The translations under genes were made by a program, and so were the position numbers. Below, piece after piece: positions 1 through 8,065 of a stretch of DNA of 64,000 bases. The DNA comes from Algoriphagus litoralis. Lineage in GTDB: Bacteria > Bacteroidota > Bacteroidia > Cytophagales > Cyclobacteriaceae. How positions within the stretch are numbered: position 1 is the first letter of the stretch; the number at the start of each line of letters is the position of its first letter. The stretch is taken from NCBI RefSeq assembly GCF_003259255.1, contig NZ_QGOL01000021.1, positions 1 to 64,000 of the forward strand, written 5' to 3'. The notes beneath the pieces were generated by a model. That model did no database searches and was not told where the DNA came from. It was given only the letters and a program-made list of their open reading frames with translations.

Positions 1-2
1 CA

Positions 3-116
3 CAAAATGAACGACAAATAACCCTTTCTATAGATAAATTAAAATCAGGAGTATATTTATTTAGCTATCAAAACTCCTTAAATGAAATTATTCACCTGCG
101 ATTTATTAAAAACTAA
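3..116 (+). CDS. C-terminal end of a T9SS-sorted secreted protein (partial)
   Basis: An open frame enters from the window edge and stops at 114-116. The last 37 residues have the pattern of a type A C-terminal sorting domain of the type IX secretion system: a hydrophobic strand, then K-S-G-V-Y-L-F-S-Y, then a short strand ending in a basic tail (F-I-K-N). Such domains direct proteins across the outer membrane and are cleaved at the surface. The protein's catalytic part lies outside the window, so its function cannot be stated. The next gene begins only 2 bases after this stop, so the two were probably co-transcribed. Confidence 0.6.
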   Translation, partial: QNERQITLSIDKLKSGVYLFSYQNSLNEIIHLRFIKN

Positions 117-118
117 CT

Positions 119-742
119 ATGCAAAAGTTAATTATTATACTGATTATAGCTGGTGCCTTTCTTTCCTGTAATCAAGAAGATGGTGAACCCGATAAGGGGA
201 ACTTTAATGGAGAAATGACCGTGCTTTTCAACGGAGAAGAATGGAAGTCTCCAATAAGGTTTTATTTGCAAAAACAAATTACCTGTTCACCTGATAATTC
301 AATTATTCCGCTTGGATTCGGCTTTACTGCTTATGACGAGAGTGGTTACTTTCAACGAATGTTAGATTTGGGTTTTATTCTTCCCACCACTGAAATCCAG
401 TCAGCTCAAGAATTACTCAAAAATACATCTCAAAATGATCCAAATTCCGCAAATACTGTGGGACAATATGGACGACCATACTACGCCACTTCTATAGGTT
501 ATGATGCAGGGAGTACGTATTATAAGTTGGATTCTGAATTAAGGGAAAGCTATTTCCAGTTAACGCATTATGATTCTAATTAAAAAGAAATCCACGGAGT
601 ATTTGAACTGGAGTTTTTTCTTTCATCTAAAAGTTCAAGTGAACCCAATGCCCCTGATCGCATAGAATTTACCCAAGGGAAATTTGTAGCAAAGGCGCCG
701 GAGGAATGGTTTCAGTGGGGAAGAGAATGTGATCCCCGATAA
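119..742 (+). pseudogene. Lipoprotein gene interrupted by an in-frame stop codon
   Basis: The frame starts with ATG at 119 and encodes a lipoprotein signal peptide (MQKLIIILIIAGAFLSC; lipobox F-L-S-C, Cys at residue 17). It stops at TAA 581-583 after 154 codons. Directly after that TAA the same frame stays open for another 52 codons to a second TAA at 740-742. That extension looks like genuine protein, with alternating hydrophobic strands (GVFELEFFL) and an acidic/aromatic tail ending W-F-Q-W-G-R-E-C-D-P-R. The simplest reading is a 207-codon gene with one nonsense mutation at codon 155 (for example AAA, CAA or GAA to TAA), or a base-call error. No known family was recognised. It may be expressed as a truncated 154-aa lipoprotein. 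Confidence 0.6.
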
Positions 743-764
743 AAATCAGCTTGCCTAAAAACAG

Positions 765-800
765 AAACGGGAAGAAATTCTTGCGAAAATCTTCCCGTTT
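765..800 (+). terminator. Perfect 11-bp stem-loop after the broken lipoprotein gene
   Basis: AAACGGGAAGA at 765-775 is exactly complementary to TCTTCCCGTTT at 790-800, with a 14-base loop. It lies 22 bases after the final stop of the lipoprotein frame. The T-tract is only the TTT of the stem, so it could be an intrinsic terminator or an mRNA 3' stabiliser. Confidence 0.6.
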
Positions 801-849
801 AATGAGTTGAAAACCATAGTCTTCAATTCACTTCAAGCTACAGTTATTG

Positions 850-1363
850 TGGCTATTCCCAGTTGCCCGAGTCAAAACCGATTGTCCGAAGTAGCTCCGA
901 AGAGCATGTCCCAGTTTTCAGATACCTTGTTGCATTTCTGCGGTTGCCCGTCTCAAACTTTCCTTGCGAAAAGCTCCTTCACACCCAGTATCCTGACTTT
1001 GTCCGAAGACAGAATCTTGGGCCGATCTTAAATGCACTTCTGCGGTGGTCCGTCTCAAACTTCTGCAATTAAGCAGCCGTTCCTTTGTGCCCGATGATAT
1101 GCGCCATCATCCCGAAGGATTTTAGCACTGATTAATCCGTTTGCTGCATTTCTGGAGTTGCCTCTCTCAAAAGGTCAATTGCTTGTCCTTTCCTTCATGC
1201 ACGGAAATTTGAATTACTCCGAAGAGAAACTCAAACTCAGCTCATCGTTTTTGGCACTTCTGCAGTTTCCCGTCTCAGAAATTTTTCCTAAGAAAAACTC
1301 CCCTTTGCGCCCGATCTCAACCTTTCAAACAGCGGTCCGAAATCTTACTTTCGGCCTTTTTTT
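850..1363 (+). repeat. Degenerate ~100-bp tandem repeat block (4-5 units)
   Basis: A core close to GCAYTTCTGCGGTTGCCCG followed by TCTCA recurs at about 850 (weakest), 931, 1033, 1145 and 1252, giving periods of 81, 102, 112 and 107 bp. Behind each core come weaker shared words: TTTGTGCCCGAT-like and GTCCGAAG-like boxes. The units are heavily diverged. No long reading frame with a recognisable protein spans them, so the block is treated as non-coding. It lies between the broken lipoprotein gene and the convergent lactonase gene, and ends in a terminator-like hairpin. Confidence 0.6.
1337..1363 (+). terminator. Intrinsic terminator closing the repeat block
   Basis: CCGAAA (1337-1342) pairs with TTTCGG (1349-1354) around a 6-base loop, followed by CC and seven Ts. 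Flanking GG and CC can extend the stem across a bulged T. Orientation fits a plus-strand transcript running through the repeat block. Confidence 0.65.
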
Positions 1364-1559
1364 CTCTTACTTGATGATTTAAAGTTGGCTGAATAAATAA
1401 CTGATTCCAATTTTTTTTACTGTTTTTTCTCCACAATTTTTACCAAATAAAACCGATTAAAAACACAAGATATCCACCTTTTTATACTGGGTTATCAACA
1501 TTTTTCGGAATCTATTTTTAGAAAATATAAATCAATCAGATAAATCTCCTTTGCTATTT

Positions 1560-2570
1560 CTATTTCAACGAAATCCTCAAAAGAAAAGCATCCGCTGTCA
1601 TATACAAATACTTTTCCTCGGAATCAAAGGCACAGTTTGCTGTTCCGTTTTCCGTCAGAATCGTCCCGAGATGTTTTCCTTCCGCACTAATCACCAAAAC
1701 CCCTCCAGGTCCCGTTGCGAAGAGCGTGCCGCTGGAATGAACTTTCAGTCCGTCAGGAAGTCCTTTTCGGCTTTCACCCTGAAGTGAAGTCGCATCAAAA
1801 AGCACTTTACCAGAAACTACGTTCCCAATTTCATCCAAATCAAACGCATAGTATCTCGCCTTTTCTGGATCGGATTGGGCAATGTACAGTGTTCTTTGAT
1901 CAGGACTCAACGCAACCCCATTTGGACGACTGAGTGAATCGATTAACAGATTCACTTTTCCATCAGAATCCAATCGATACACGCCCTGAAAATCCAACTG
2001 CTTTTCATCCCAAGGATCCATTCCGTACGGCGGATCCGTGAAAAAGAGTTGTCCCTTAGAATTAAAGACCAAGTCATTTGGACTGTTGAAGCGCTTGCCT
2101 TCGTATTCGGAGGCCAAGGCAAGAAACTCAGATTTTGGCGATTCAAGGCTCGCTAGCATTTTACCGATTTGCCGCTCCCCATGTTGACACAAAATCAGAT
2201 TTCCAACTGCATCCAAAGCCAAACCATTCGCTCCGGGTTCGTTCTTGTCTGTTCGGTCTCCTAGGTATCCTGATGGTTCCAGATACAAACTCAGACTGTC
2301 TTGCTCCGTCCATTTCCAGATTTTATTGGTGGGTACGTCGGTAAAAATCAAGGCCCGCTGCTCCTCCAGCCAAAGTGGACCTTCGGCCCATTCGAAGCCC
2401 GAAGCTAAGACTTCGATCTTGGCATTGGCCGGAATCAGCGCATTTATTGCGGAATCAAGCCGTTCGACAGAACCGGTAGTCTGAAAGTTGGATATCTCAC
2501 TTTGCACTGGATTCTTAGGATTTGAACAGGCTGCAAGTGACAATACAGCCAAGAAAATAGCATTCCGCAT
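1560..2570 (-). CDS. SMP-30/gluconolactonase-family lipoprotein
   Basis: This is a six-bladed propeller lactonase of the SMP-30/gluconolactonase/LRE family (337 aa), which hydrolyses sugar lactones using one divalent metal. Family motifs are present in order: GFEWAEGPLW (entrance Glu), PNDLVF (metal-binding Asn), RPNGVALSPD and LPDGLKV (metal-binding Asp). The start is the ATG at 2570 because it gives a clean lipoprotein signal (MRNAIFLAVLSLAACS); the frame is open a little further upstream without a signal-peptide start. It is the last gene of the minus arm of the rhamnose cassette. A lactonase is not needed in the phosphorylated rhamnose route encoded next door, so it may act on a sugar lactone made by periplasmic oxidation. 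Confidence 0.85.
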   Translation of the reverse strand: MRNAIFLAVLSLAACSNPKNPVQSEISNFQTTGSVERLDSAINALIPANAKIEVLASGFEWAEGPLWLEEQRALIFTDVPTNKIWKWTEQDSLSLYLEPSGYLGDRTDKNEPGANGLALDAVGNLILCQHGERQIGKMLASLESPKSEFLALASEYEGKRFNSPNDLVFNSKGQLFFTDPPYGMDPWDEKQLDFQGVYRLDSDGKVNLLIDSLSRPNGVALSPDQRTLYIAQSDPEKARYYAFDLDEIGNVVSGKVLFDATSLQGESRKGLPDGLKVHSSGTLFATGPGGVLVISAEGKHLGTILTENGTANCAFDSEEKYLYMTADAFLLRISLK

Positions 2571-2703
2571 GGTCTTTCGGGTTAGGTAAAAGGAAGTTAA
2601 TTCATTCTCCTGAAAAGTCCGAAGCACAATTTTTCATTCATGCCAAAAGTCCCAACGTTTTAAATTCCTTGAAATTTGTAATGGTGAGGGGAAGCAATTA
2701 GTG

Positions 2704-3945
2704 TTACAAGCCACTCGCCTGTGCGTTTACCCCACGCTGAGCGATCAGTTTTTCCCTGATTTTTTCACTTCTGTAAAAAGCCAAAGGATCGGCTTCTCCA
2801 CCACTTTGGATTCGGGCCTCTCGGACCAAGGACCTAACATCTGTCAAAAATGCATCCTGCAGGACTTCCTGCGCACCGACGACATCTCCTACATTTTGGC
2901 ACTGAGCCAACTTTTCCCGGTCTACCAAAAGTGCTTTTGCATACGCCTGAGAAATAGCCTCCAAAGCCTGAATCAAATCTTCCAAAGGATCTTTGGTATT
3001 GTGACTGGCATCGATCATCCAAGAAATTGACTCCCAAGCTTGTGCGCCTTCAGCCGCTCCACCGATTAATTCGCAAAAAACCAAAAACAGTTGGTACGGT
3101 TTGATACTCCCCGTACTGAGGTCATCGTCTCCGTATTTGCTGTCATTAAAATGGAATCCTGCAAGCAGATTCTGGTGCATGAGCGTAGCCACGATTTGCT
3201 CAATATTGGTATTGGGCAAATGATGACCCAAGTCAACCAGTACTTTTGCCCGGTCTCCTAGTTGTCTGCAAATCAAAGCCGAAGTCCCCCAATCCGGAAT
3301 CACGGTATGGTAAAAATTAGGCTCATAAGGCTTATATTCCAGCAATAGCTTCCAATCATCGGGCATCTCCGCATAGATTTCCTGCAAAGATTCTATTGTC
3401 CACTTCAACGCATTTCGGAAATGCGCCTGTCCAGGGAAATTACTTCCATCCGCCAACCATACCGTCAGACCTTTGCTTCCCAGGCTTTTTCCAATTTCAA
3501 TTACCTGAAGGTTATGCTCTACTGCTTGTGATCGGACAGCTGCATCGGCATTGCTCAGCGAACCCATTTTATAGGTCAAAGCTTGGCCATAATCCTGAAA
3601 CGTATTCGAATTCATGGCGTCAAACCTGATTCCCAAACTCGCGGCTTTTTGTTGGATCGCATTCACATCCTGCGGAATATCCCAAGGAATATGCAATGAA
3701 ACCGCATCAGTTCGTTTGGTCAACTTGGCCAAAAGCCCGATGTCTTCCAGCTTTTCTTCCAAGTTTCTAGGTTCGCCACCGATCGAAAATCGCCCAAATC
3801 GCGTCCCGCCAGCACCCAATGCCCAAGAGGGAACTGCTATCTGGAAAGCCGCGATTTTGGAGATCAAAGAGTGGATATCCAATCCTTTCGAATTCAATTG
3901 TTCGGAAAGGAGAACTAAAGATTTTTGGTGGAAGTCGGTAAGCAT
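2704..3945 (-). CDS. rhaI: L-rhamnose isomerase, RhaI type
   Basis: This is a 413-aa TIM-barrel isomerase of the RhaI type, the form typified by the Pseudomonas stutzeri enzyme rather than E. coli RhaA. It converts L-rhamnose to L-rhamnulose in the cytoplasm. The expected metal ligands are visible: Glu203 in LLEYKPYEP, Asp238 in VLVDLGHHLP, His265 in GFHFNDSKYGDDD and Asp312 in WMIDASHN. It lies 83 bp after the small membrane protein and the permease, with the aldolase, kinase and regulator in the divergent arm, so rhamnose is the natural substrate. Enzymes of this family can accept other aldoses. The bases just upstream of the ATG are the word-repeat leader TAACCAATAACCAATAACCC (plus strand 3946-3965). 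Confidence 0.9.
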   Translation of the reverse strand: MLTDFHQKSLVLLSEQLNSKGLDIHSLISKIAAFQIAVPSWALGAGGTRFGRFSIGGEPRNLEEKLEDIGLLAKLTKRTDAVSLHIPWDIPQDVNAIQQKAASLGIRFDAMNSNTFQDYGQALTYKMGSLSNADAAVRSQAVEHNLQVIEIGKSLGSKGLTVWLADGSNFPGQAHFRNALKWTIESLQEIYAEMPDDWKLLLEYKPYEPNFYHTVIPDWGTSALICRQLGDRAKVLVDLGHHLPNTNIEQIVATLMHQNLLAGFHFNDSKYGDDDLSTGSIKPYQLFLVFCELIGGAAEGAQAWESISWMIDASHNTKDPLEDLIQALEAISQAYAKALLVDREKLAQCQNVGDVVGAQEVLQDAFLTDVRSLVREARIQSGGEADPLAFYRSEKIREKLIAQRGVNAQASGL

Positions 3946-4060
3946 GGGTTATTGGTTATTGGTTAAATGAGCAATAATCAAATTAATCCCGATATCGGGA
4001 CATTTTTCAAGGATATCCATTTCATTGGTCATTGAAAATTGTCCATTGATGATTGTTCAT
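3946..4060. repeat. Word-repeat spacer with a 14-bp palindrome
   Basis: Going away from the rhaI start there is a GGTTATTGGTTATTGG word run (3947-3964). It is followed by the perfect palindrome TCCCGATATCGGGA (3987-4000) and a run of CATTGGTCATTG / GTCCATTGATGATTG words (4024-4060). The last run overlaps the C-terminal codons of the 67-aa membrane protein. Related words recur in other spacers of the window. Confidence 0.6.
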
Positions 4061-4232
4061 TATTTCCCTTCTTATTAATCCAAAACGGCGCAGTCACCAT
4101 CCAAGCCAACATCCCTATTCCCATCCAAAGCTTCATGGGACTCATTTCCATTTTACCAAAAAAGAAAAGCACAGGAGGCACAATTGACAGCACTAATCCG
4201 ATTACTGAATTAAGTTTCAAAAGAATTTTCAT
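4029..4232 (-). CDS. Small two-helix membrane protein coupled to the permease
   Basis: This is a 67-aa protein with two predicted membrane helices at roughly residues 5-27 and 33-52, separated by a short charged turn (GKMEMSPMK). Its ATG overlaps the permease stop as ATGA (4229-4232), a sign of translational coupling, so it is probably an accessory subunit or stability factor of that transporter. No named family was recognised. The last 11 residues (NNEQSSMDNFQ) are encoded by a CAATGGACAAT-type word repeat also found at 45.7 kb, so the tail was probably acquired by repeat insertion. Confidence 0.7.
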   Translation of the reverse strand: MKILLKLNSVIGLVLSIVPPVLFFFGKMEMSPMKLWMGIGMLAWMVTAPFWINKKGNNEQSSMDNFQ

Positions 4233-5632
4233 AGAGCAGGCGATTTAACAAGTGGATAGTTGATTCTCGATAACGCTACAAATATGGCGACAGCCACAAA
4301 CCAACCAGGAAGTCCAAGAAAGAAGATTTCTACTCCATAAATGAAATTCAAGCCAAGACAAAAGGCCAAAGTCAAAACCCAACTCAAGAAAGCCGGAATG
4401 CTAAAATTTGAATTAGAACTTAGAGCACCTTCGGATTGGAAACCCATCTTTTTTGAAAAATAGAAATCCGCAAAAATCACCGCTCCCATGGGCATCAATA
4501 ACAGTCCATAAAGAGCCACAAAGTCGAGCAATTTCATCACCAAGGCTGGAAAACAAGCCGCCAAACTCGTAATTCCACCTACAATTGCCGTGATTTTCCA
4601 AGTGGGAACTTTTAGAAAAATCCCCTGCAAAGCCAATCCTGCGCGATAAATCGTCGGATTGGCAGTAGTCCAGCCCGCAATCACCACACAGACAGCTCCA
4701 GCAATCCCCAGTGTTTGATAGGCAATTTGTCCAGGCGCAAATTCCTGCGAACCGGTATTTGCCTGTAGAAAAACAGCATACAAAATCCCAGAGGCGATCC
4801 AAGCAACAAAATGTCCCAAATACACTCCAACAAATGTATAGAAACCATATTTCCAGGATTTTGCATACCTGAGAATGGTCAAGTCTGACATTCCGATATG
4901 CATAGCCATGTTGCAAAACCAAGCAAAAAAGATGATATGCCAGATGGTAAACTTGGACATGCCTGCCATTGGGACCCCGTTCCAAATCACTTCCTGTGCT
5001 ATGGTGACCAAGCTTTCCAAAGACCCAACTCCTAACTGTGCCAAACCTACAATCGCTGCGGCGAAAAATATCAAAATCATCCAAGGTGACATGATATTAG
5101 CAAACTTGGAAACCTGATTGTAGCCTTGAATGGCCACCAAAGTGATCACTGCCCCCATTACTAAAACAGTAACTATCCATCCCGGAGTACGAGGAAGCCA
5201 GTCTGTCAACGTGGGCATTTCCAAATCAAATGGAATCCCCACCGCAGTGGCTGACACTGCAATCATCGATCCCGCCAAAAAGCAAAACATCAGAGCATTG
5301 ACCAGATTGTACCAGCGGACGACATATTTCCCGGCAATCCGCTCCAGCTGATAATAAAGCGTGAGTCGCTTTGAAGTGGCAATCGGCCCTGTAATCAATC
5401 CCCAACTGAGGACAGCAAGCAAATTCCCAATTATTAGTCCCAAAATCAGATCACTGGCGGTGACTCCATGAGCTACAAAAAGTGGCCCGATGACAAACTC
5501 AGTTCCTGCAGTATGTTCACCGGCATACATGCCAAGAAAGCTTTTCCCGCTCTTCAGACTTTCGGCTGGTACTGGCGTCCGTTCATATTCATTGGTTCCA
5601 CCAACTATCTTTTTGAAAAATCGGTTGCTCAT
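4229..5632 (-). CDS. NCS1-family (purine-cytosine permease-like) transporter, probable rhamnose uptake
   Basis: This is a 467-aa inner-membrane protein with about 12 hydrophobic segments and the architecture of the nucleobase:cation symporter-1 family. The N-terminal cytoplasmic stretch leads into TM1 with conserved small residues (MYAGEHTAGTEFVIGPLF). Family members usually import nucleobases, allantoin or thiamine-like compounds by Na+ or H+ symport. Here it is the first gene of the rhamnose minus arm, with an operator-like site just upstream (5675-5691), and no RhaT homologue is present. Rhamnose or a rhamnose derivative is therefore the inferred substrate. The fold assignment is firm; the substrate is inference from context. 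Confidence 0.8.
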   Translation of the reverse strand: MSNRFFKKIVGGTNEYERTPVPAESLKSGKSFLGMYAGEHTAGTEFVIGPLFVAHGVTASDLILGLIIGNLLAVLSWGLITGPIATSKRLTLYYQLERIAGKYVVRWYNLVNALMFCFLAGSMIAVSATAVGIPFDLEMPTLTDWLPRTPGWIVTVLVMGAVITLVAIQGYNQVSKFANIMSPWMILIFFAAAIVGLAQLGVGSLESLVTIAQEVIWNGVPMAGMSKFTIWHIIFFAWFCNMAMHIGMSDLTILRYAKSWKYGFYTFVGVYLGHFVAWIASGILYAVFLQANTGSQEFAPGQIAYQTLGIAGAVCVVIAGWTTANPTIYRAGLALQGIFLKVPTWKITAIVGGITSLAACFPALVMKLLDFVALYGLLLMPMGAVIFADFYFSKKMGFQSEGALSSNSNFSIPAFLSWVLTLAFCLGLNFIYGVEIFFLGLPGWFVAVAIFVALSRINYPLVKSPAL

Positions 5633-5674
5633 CGAAAATTATTTTGATTCAATAAAACAAAATGACTAACCTGA

Positions 5675-5849
5675 CCTATCCTGCCCTGTCCAAAACTTTT
5701 GCTACAGGTATTGAAAGATCAATTTGTAAAAAGTTAATTAAAAGGTAATTTTTATAGAATATAACTGAGGAAAGTAAAAACTTCCTTTATAAAATCATGA
5801 AAACCGCATCAATCCTATCTCTACTCAAGACACTACAGGACACCTATTG
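5675..5849. promoter_or_regulatory. Operator-like sites in the divergent rhamnose promoter region
   Basis: The 263-bp gap between the two rhamnose arms has CCTATCCTGCCCTGTCC at 5675-5691, AATCCTATC at 5811-5819 and ACTACAGGACACCTATTG at 5832-5849. The words TATCCTG and CAGGA match those repeated in front of susC, the cytochrome gene at 37640 and the DUF4432 gene. They are likely binding sites for the GntR-type regulator encoded at 8066. Promoter hexamers could not be assigned with confidence. Confidence 0.55.
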
Positions 5850-5895
5850 AGTCGTTTTCTGAGAAATTCATCCTATCACCAGTAGACCTGTTACA

Positions 5896-8016
5896 ATGAA
5901 TACACCGATTATGAGTTTTAAGCATGTAAGCTACCTTTGGGACGAGGCAAAAGCCGCTACACTGAATGGAAATGAGGTAGATCTTTTAATTTATCGCTCA
6001 AACATACTTGGGTCTGACCTGAGAATCACCAACTATGGAGGTGGCAACACTTCCTGCAAGACGATGGAACTTGATCCGCTGACCAAAGAGCCGGTCGAAG
6101 TGATGTGGATCAAAGGTTCAGGCGGTGATATTGGCACCATGACACGGTCAGGCTTGGCTGGACTGTACGTGGACAAATTACGATCGCTGAAAGGAATCTA
6201 CAGAGGGATTGAATTTGAAGACGAAATGGTCGGCCTATTCAATCATTGCATCTACGATTTGGACTCCAAAGCCCCATCAATTGATACACCGCTTCACGGA
6301 TTTTTACCTTTCAAACATATTGACCATTTACACCCAGACGCTGCGATTGCAATAGCAGCCTCTAAGGATGGTGAAAAGATTACCCAAGAACTTTGGAAAG
6401 GTGCTATTGCATGGGTTCCTTGGCAGCGACCTGGATTTGATCTAGGACTCCAATTGAAGGAGGCTCTTGACAGTAATCCCGGAATCCGAGGCATCATGCT
6501 AGGCGGACATGGACTGTTTACTTGGGGTGATACTGCCTACGAATGCTATATGAACAGTCTAGAAGTCATAGAGATGGCATCCGCTTATTTGGAGGCGAAT
6601 TATGGAAAGAAAAGACCTGTCTTCGGTGGTGAAAAAGTAAAGTCACTGAGTCCCGATGAGCGAAAATCCCAAGCGGCAAAGTTGGCGCCAATCTTAAGGG
6701 GACTTGCATCCTCCGAAAAGCGCATGGTCGGAACCTTTAGCGATGCTGAGGTGGTCCTTCAGTTTGTCAATAGTCACGATTTGACCAAACTAGCACCTAT
6801 GGGAACTAGTTGCCCGGATCACTTCTTGAGAACCAAGATCAGCCCGCTAGTTCTAGATTTGGCAGCAGATGCAGATTTGAGTGATTCAAATGGGCTAAAG
6901 GAAAAAATCGGAGCTGCATTCCAAGCATACCGTGAAATGTATGCGGATTACTATCAAAAGCATAAGCATCCAAATAGTCCTGCGATGCGTGATCCTAATC
7001 CTGTGGTGATTCTATGGCCTGGAGTCGGGCTTTTCAGCTACGCAAAAGACAAGCAAACCAGCCGTGTAGCCAGTGAATTCTACATCAATGCGATCAATGT
7101 GATGCGGGGAGCAGAAGCGGTTTCCGAATATGTTTCCTTGCCACTTCAGGAAGCGTTTGATATTGAATATTGGCTACTGGAAGAGGCCAAACTCTCCAGA
7201 ATGCCAAAAGAAAAACCACTGTCACGGAAAATTGCACTCGTCACTGGTAGTGCCGGAGGAATCGGCAAAGGAATCGCTGAGAAATATGTCCAAGAAGGCG
7301 CCTGTGTAGTATTGACCGACATTGATCCAGAGCGATTAAACGAAGCAGTATCCGAATTCCAGAAAAAGTATGGAAAAGATGTGGTACTCGGTGCCGAACT
7401 TGACGTAACCAATTCGGCCAGTCTGGCGGAGGCAATCCAAGCGATATGTTTGAAATTTGGAGGAATCGACATCGTCGTCAATAATGCAGGAATCTCAATC
7501 TCCAAAGCCTTCGAGGACCACACCGATCAGGACTGGGCAAGACTCAATGATATTCTGGTCATGGGACAATATTCAGTCTCAAAAGCTGGAGTAACTCTGA
7601 TGAAACAACAAGGACTGGGCGGTGATATCATCAATATTGTAAGTAAGAACGCCCTAGTCGCAGGACCGAAAAATGTCGCTTATGGCACAGCCAAAGCAGC
7701 TCAACTTCACATGTCCAGACTGATGGCAGCAGAACTCGCCGAAGACAAAATCCGCGTCAATGTCGTCAATCCAGATGCAGTCATTGAGAATTCAAACATC
7801 TGGGAAGGTGGATGGGCTGAAAATCGCGCCAAAGCTTACGGCATCGATGTAAAGGATCTGCCTCAGTACTATGCTAATAGGACTTTGCTCAAGGAAAGTG
7901 TAAAAGTAAGTGACATTGCTGATGCAGCTTTTGCTTTTGTGGGAGGCTTGCTAAGTAAAACCACTGGAAACATGCTCAATGTGGACGGCGGATTGGCAGC
8001 CGCATTCCCTCGATAG
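5896..8016 (+). CDS. rhaEW: Bifunctional rhamnulose-1-phosphate aldolase / L-lactaldehyde dehydrogenase
   Basis: This is a 706-aa two-domain cytoplasmic enzyme. Residues ~25-430 are a class II aldolase/adducin domain; zinc ligands are seen in TPLHGFLPFKHIDHLHP (His134, His141, His144 region) and GGHGLF (His205). Residues ~445-706 are a short-chain dehydrogenase with the NAD site TGSAGGIGKG (450-459), NNAG (529-532), Ser583 and the catalytic pair Tyr596-x3-Lys600. The aldolase cleaves L-rhamnulose-1-P to dihydroxyacetone-P and L-lactaldehyde, which the second domain oxidises to L-lactate. It is the first gene of the plus arm. The lactate is then handled by lutABC in the same arm. An in-frame ATG at codon 6 is an alternative start. 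Confidence 0.92.
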   Translation: MNTPIMSFKHVSYLWDEAKAATLNGNEVDLLIYRSNILGSDLRITNYGGGNTSCKTMELDPLTKEPVEVMWIKGSGGDIGTMTRSGLAGLYVDKLRSLKGIYRGIEFEDEMVGLFNHCIYDLDSKAPSIDTPLHGFLPFKHIDHLHPDAAIAIAASKDGEKITQELWKGAIAWVPWQRPGFDLGLQLKEALDSNPGIRGIMLGGHGLFTWGDTAYECYMNSLEVIEMASAYLEANYGKKRPVFGGEKVKSLSPDERKSQAAKLAPILRGLASSEKRMVGTFSDAEVVLQFVNSHDLTKLAPMGTSCPDHFLRTKISPLVLDLAADADLSDSNGLKEKIGAAFQAYREMYADYYQKHKHPNSPAMRDPNPVVILWPGVGLFSYAKDKQTSRVASEFYINAINVMRGAEAVSEYVSLPLQEAFDIEYWLLEEAKLSRMPKEKPLSRKIALVTGSAGGIGKGIAEKYVQEGACVVLTDIDPERLNEAVSEFQKKYGKDVVLGAELDVTNSASLAEAIQAICLKFGGIDIVVNNAGISISKAFEDHTDQDWARLNDILVMGQYSVSKAGVTLMKQQGLGGDIINIVSKNALVAGPKNVAYGTAKAAQLHMSRLMAAELAEDKIRVNVVNPDAVIENSNIWEGGWAENRAKAYGIDVKDLPQYYANRTLLKESVKVSDIADAAFAFVGGLLSKTTGNMLNVDGGLAAAFPR

Positions 8017-8065
8017 ATTCGATTTTCAATTACCCAATAAACCCAACCCAATAACCCAATAGCCC

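Noticed and set aside
850..1280. Possible CRISPR array
   Set aside because: Repeats are too diverged, spacing is 81-112 bp, spacers are not unique fixed-length sequences, and no cas gene is in the window.
807..1382. Three plus-strand frames of about 70-75 codons across the repeat block
   Set aside because: Their translations are Ser/Pro/Phe-rich, differ in frame from unit to unit and follow the repeat period; no conserved protein emerges.
4229..5632. Annotating the permease as a cytosine or allantoin transporter from its family
   Set aside because: The family fits, but no nucleobase gene is near, and its position as first gene of the rhamnose arm makes a sugar more likely. Left as NCS1-family with inferred substrate.
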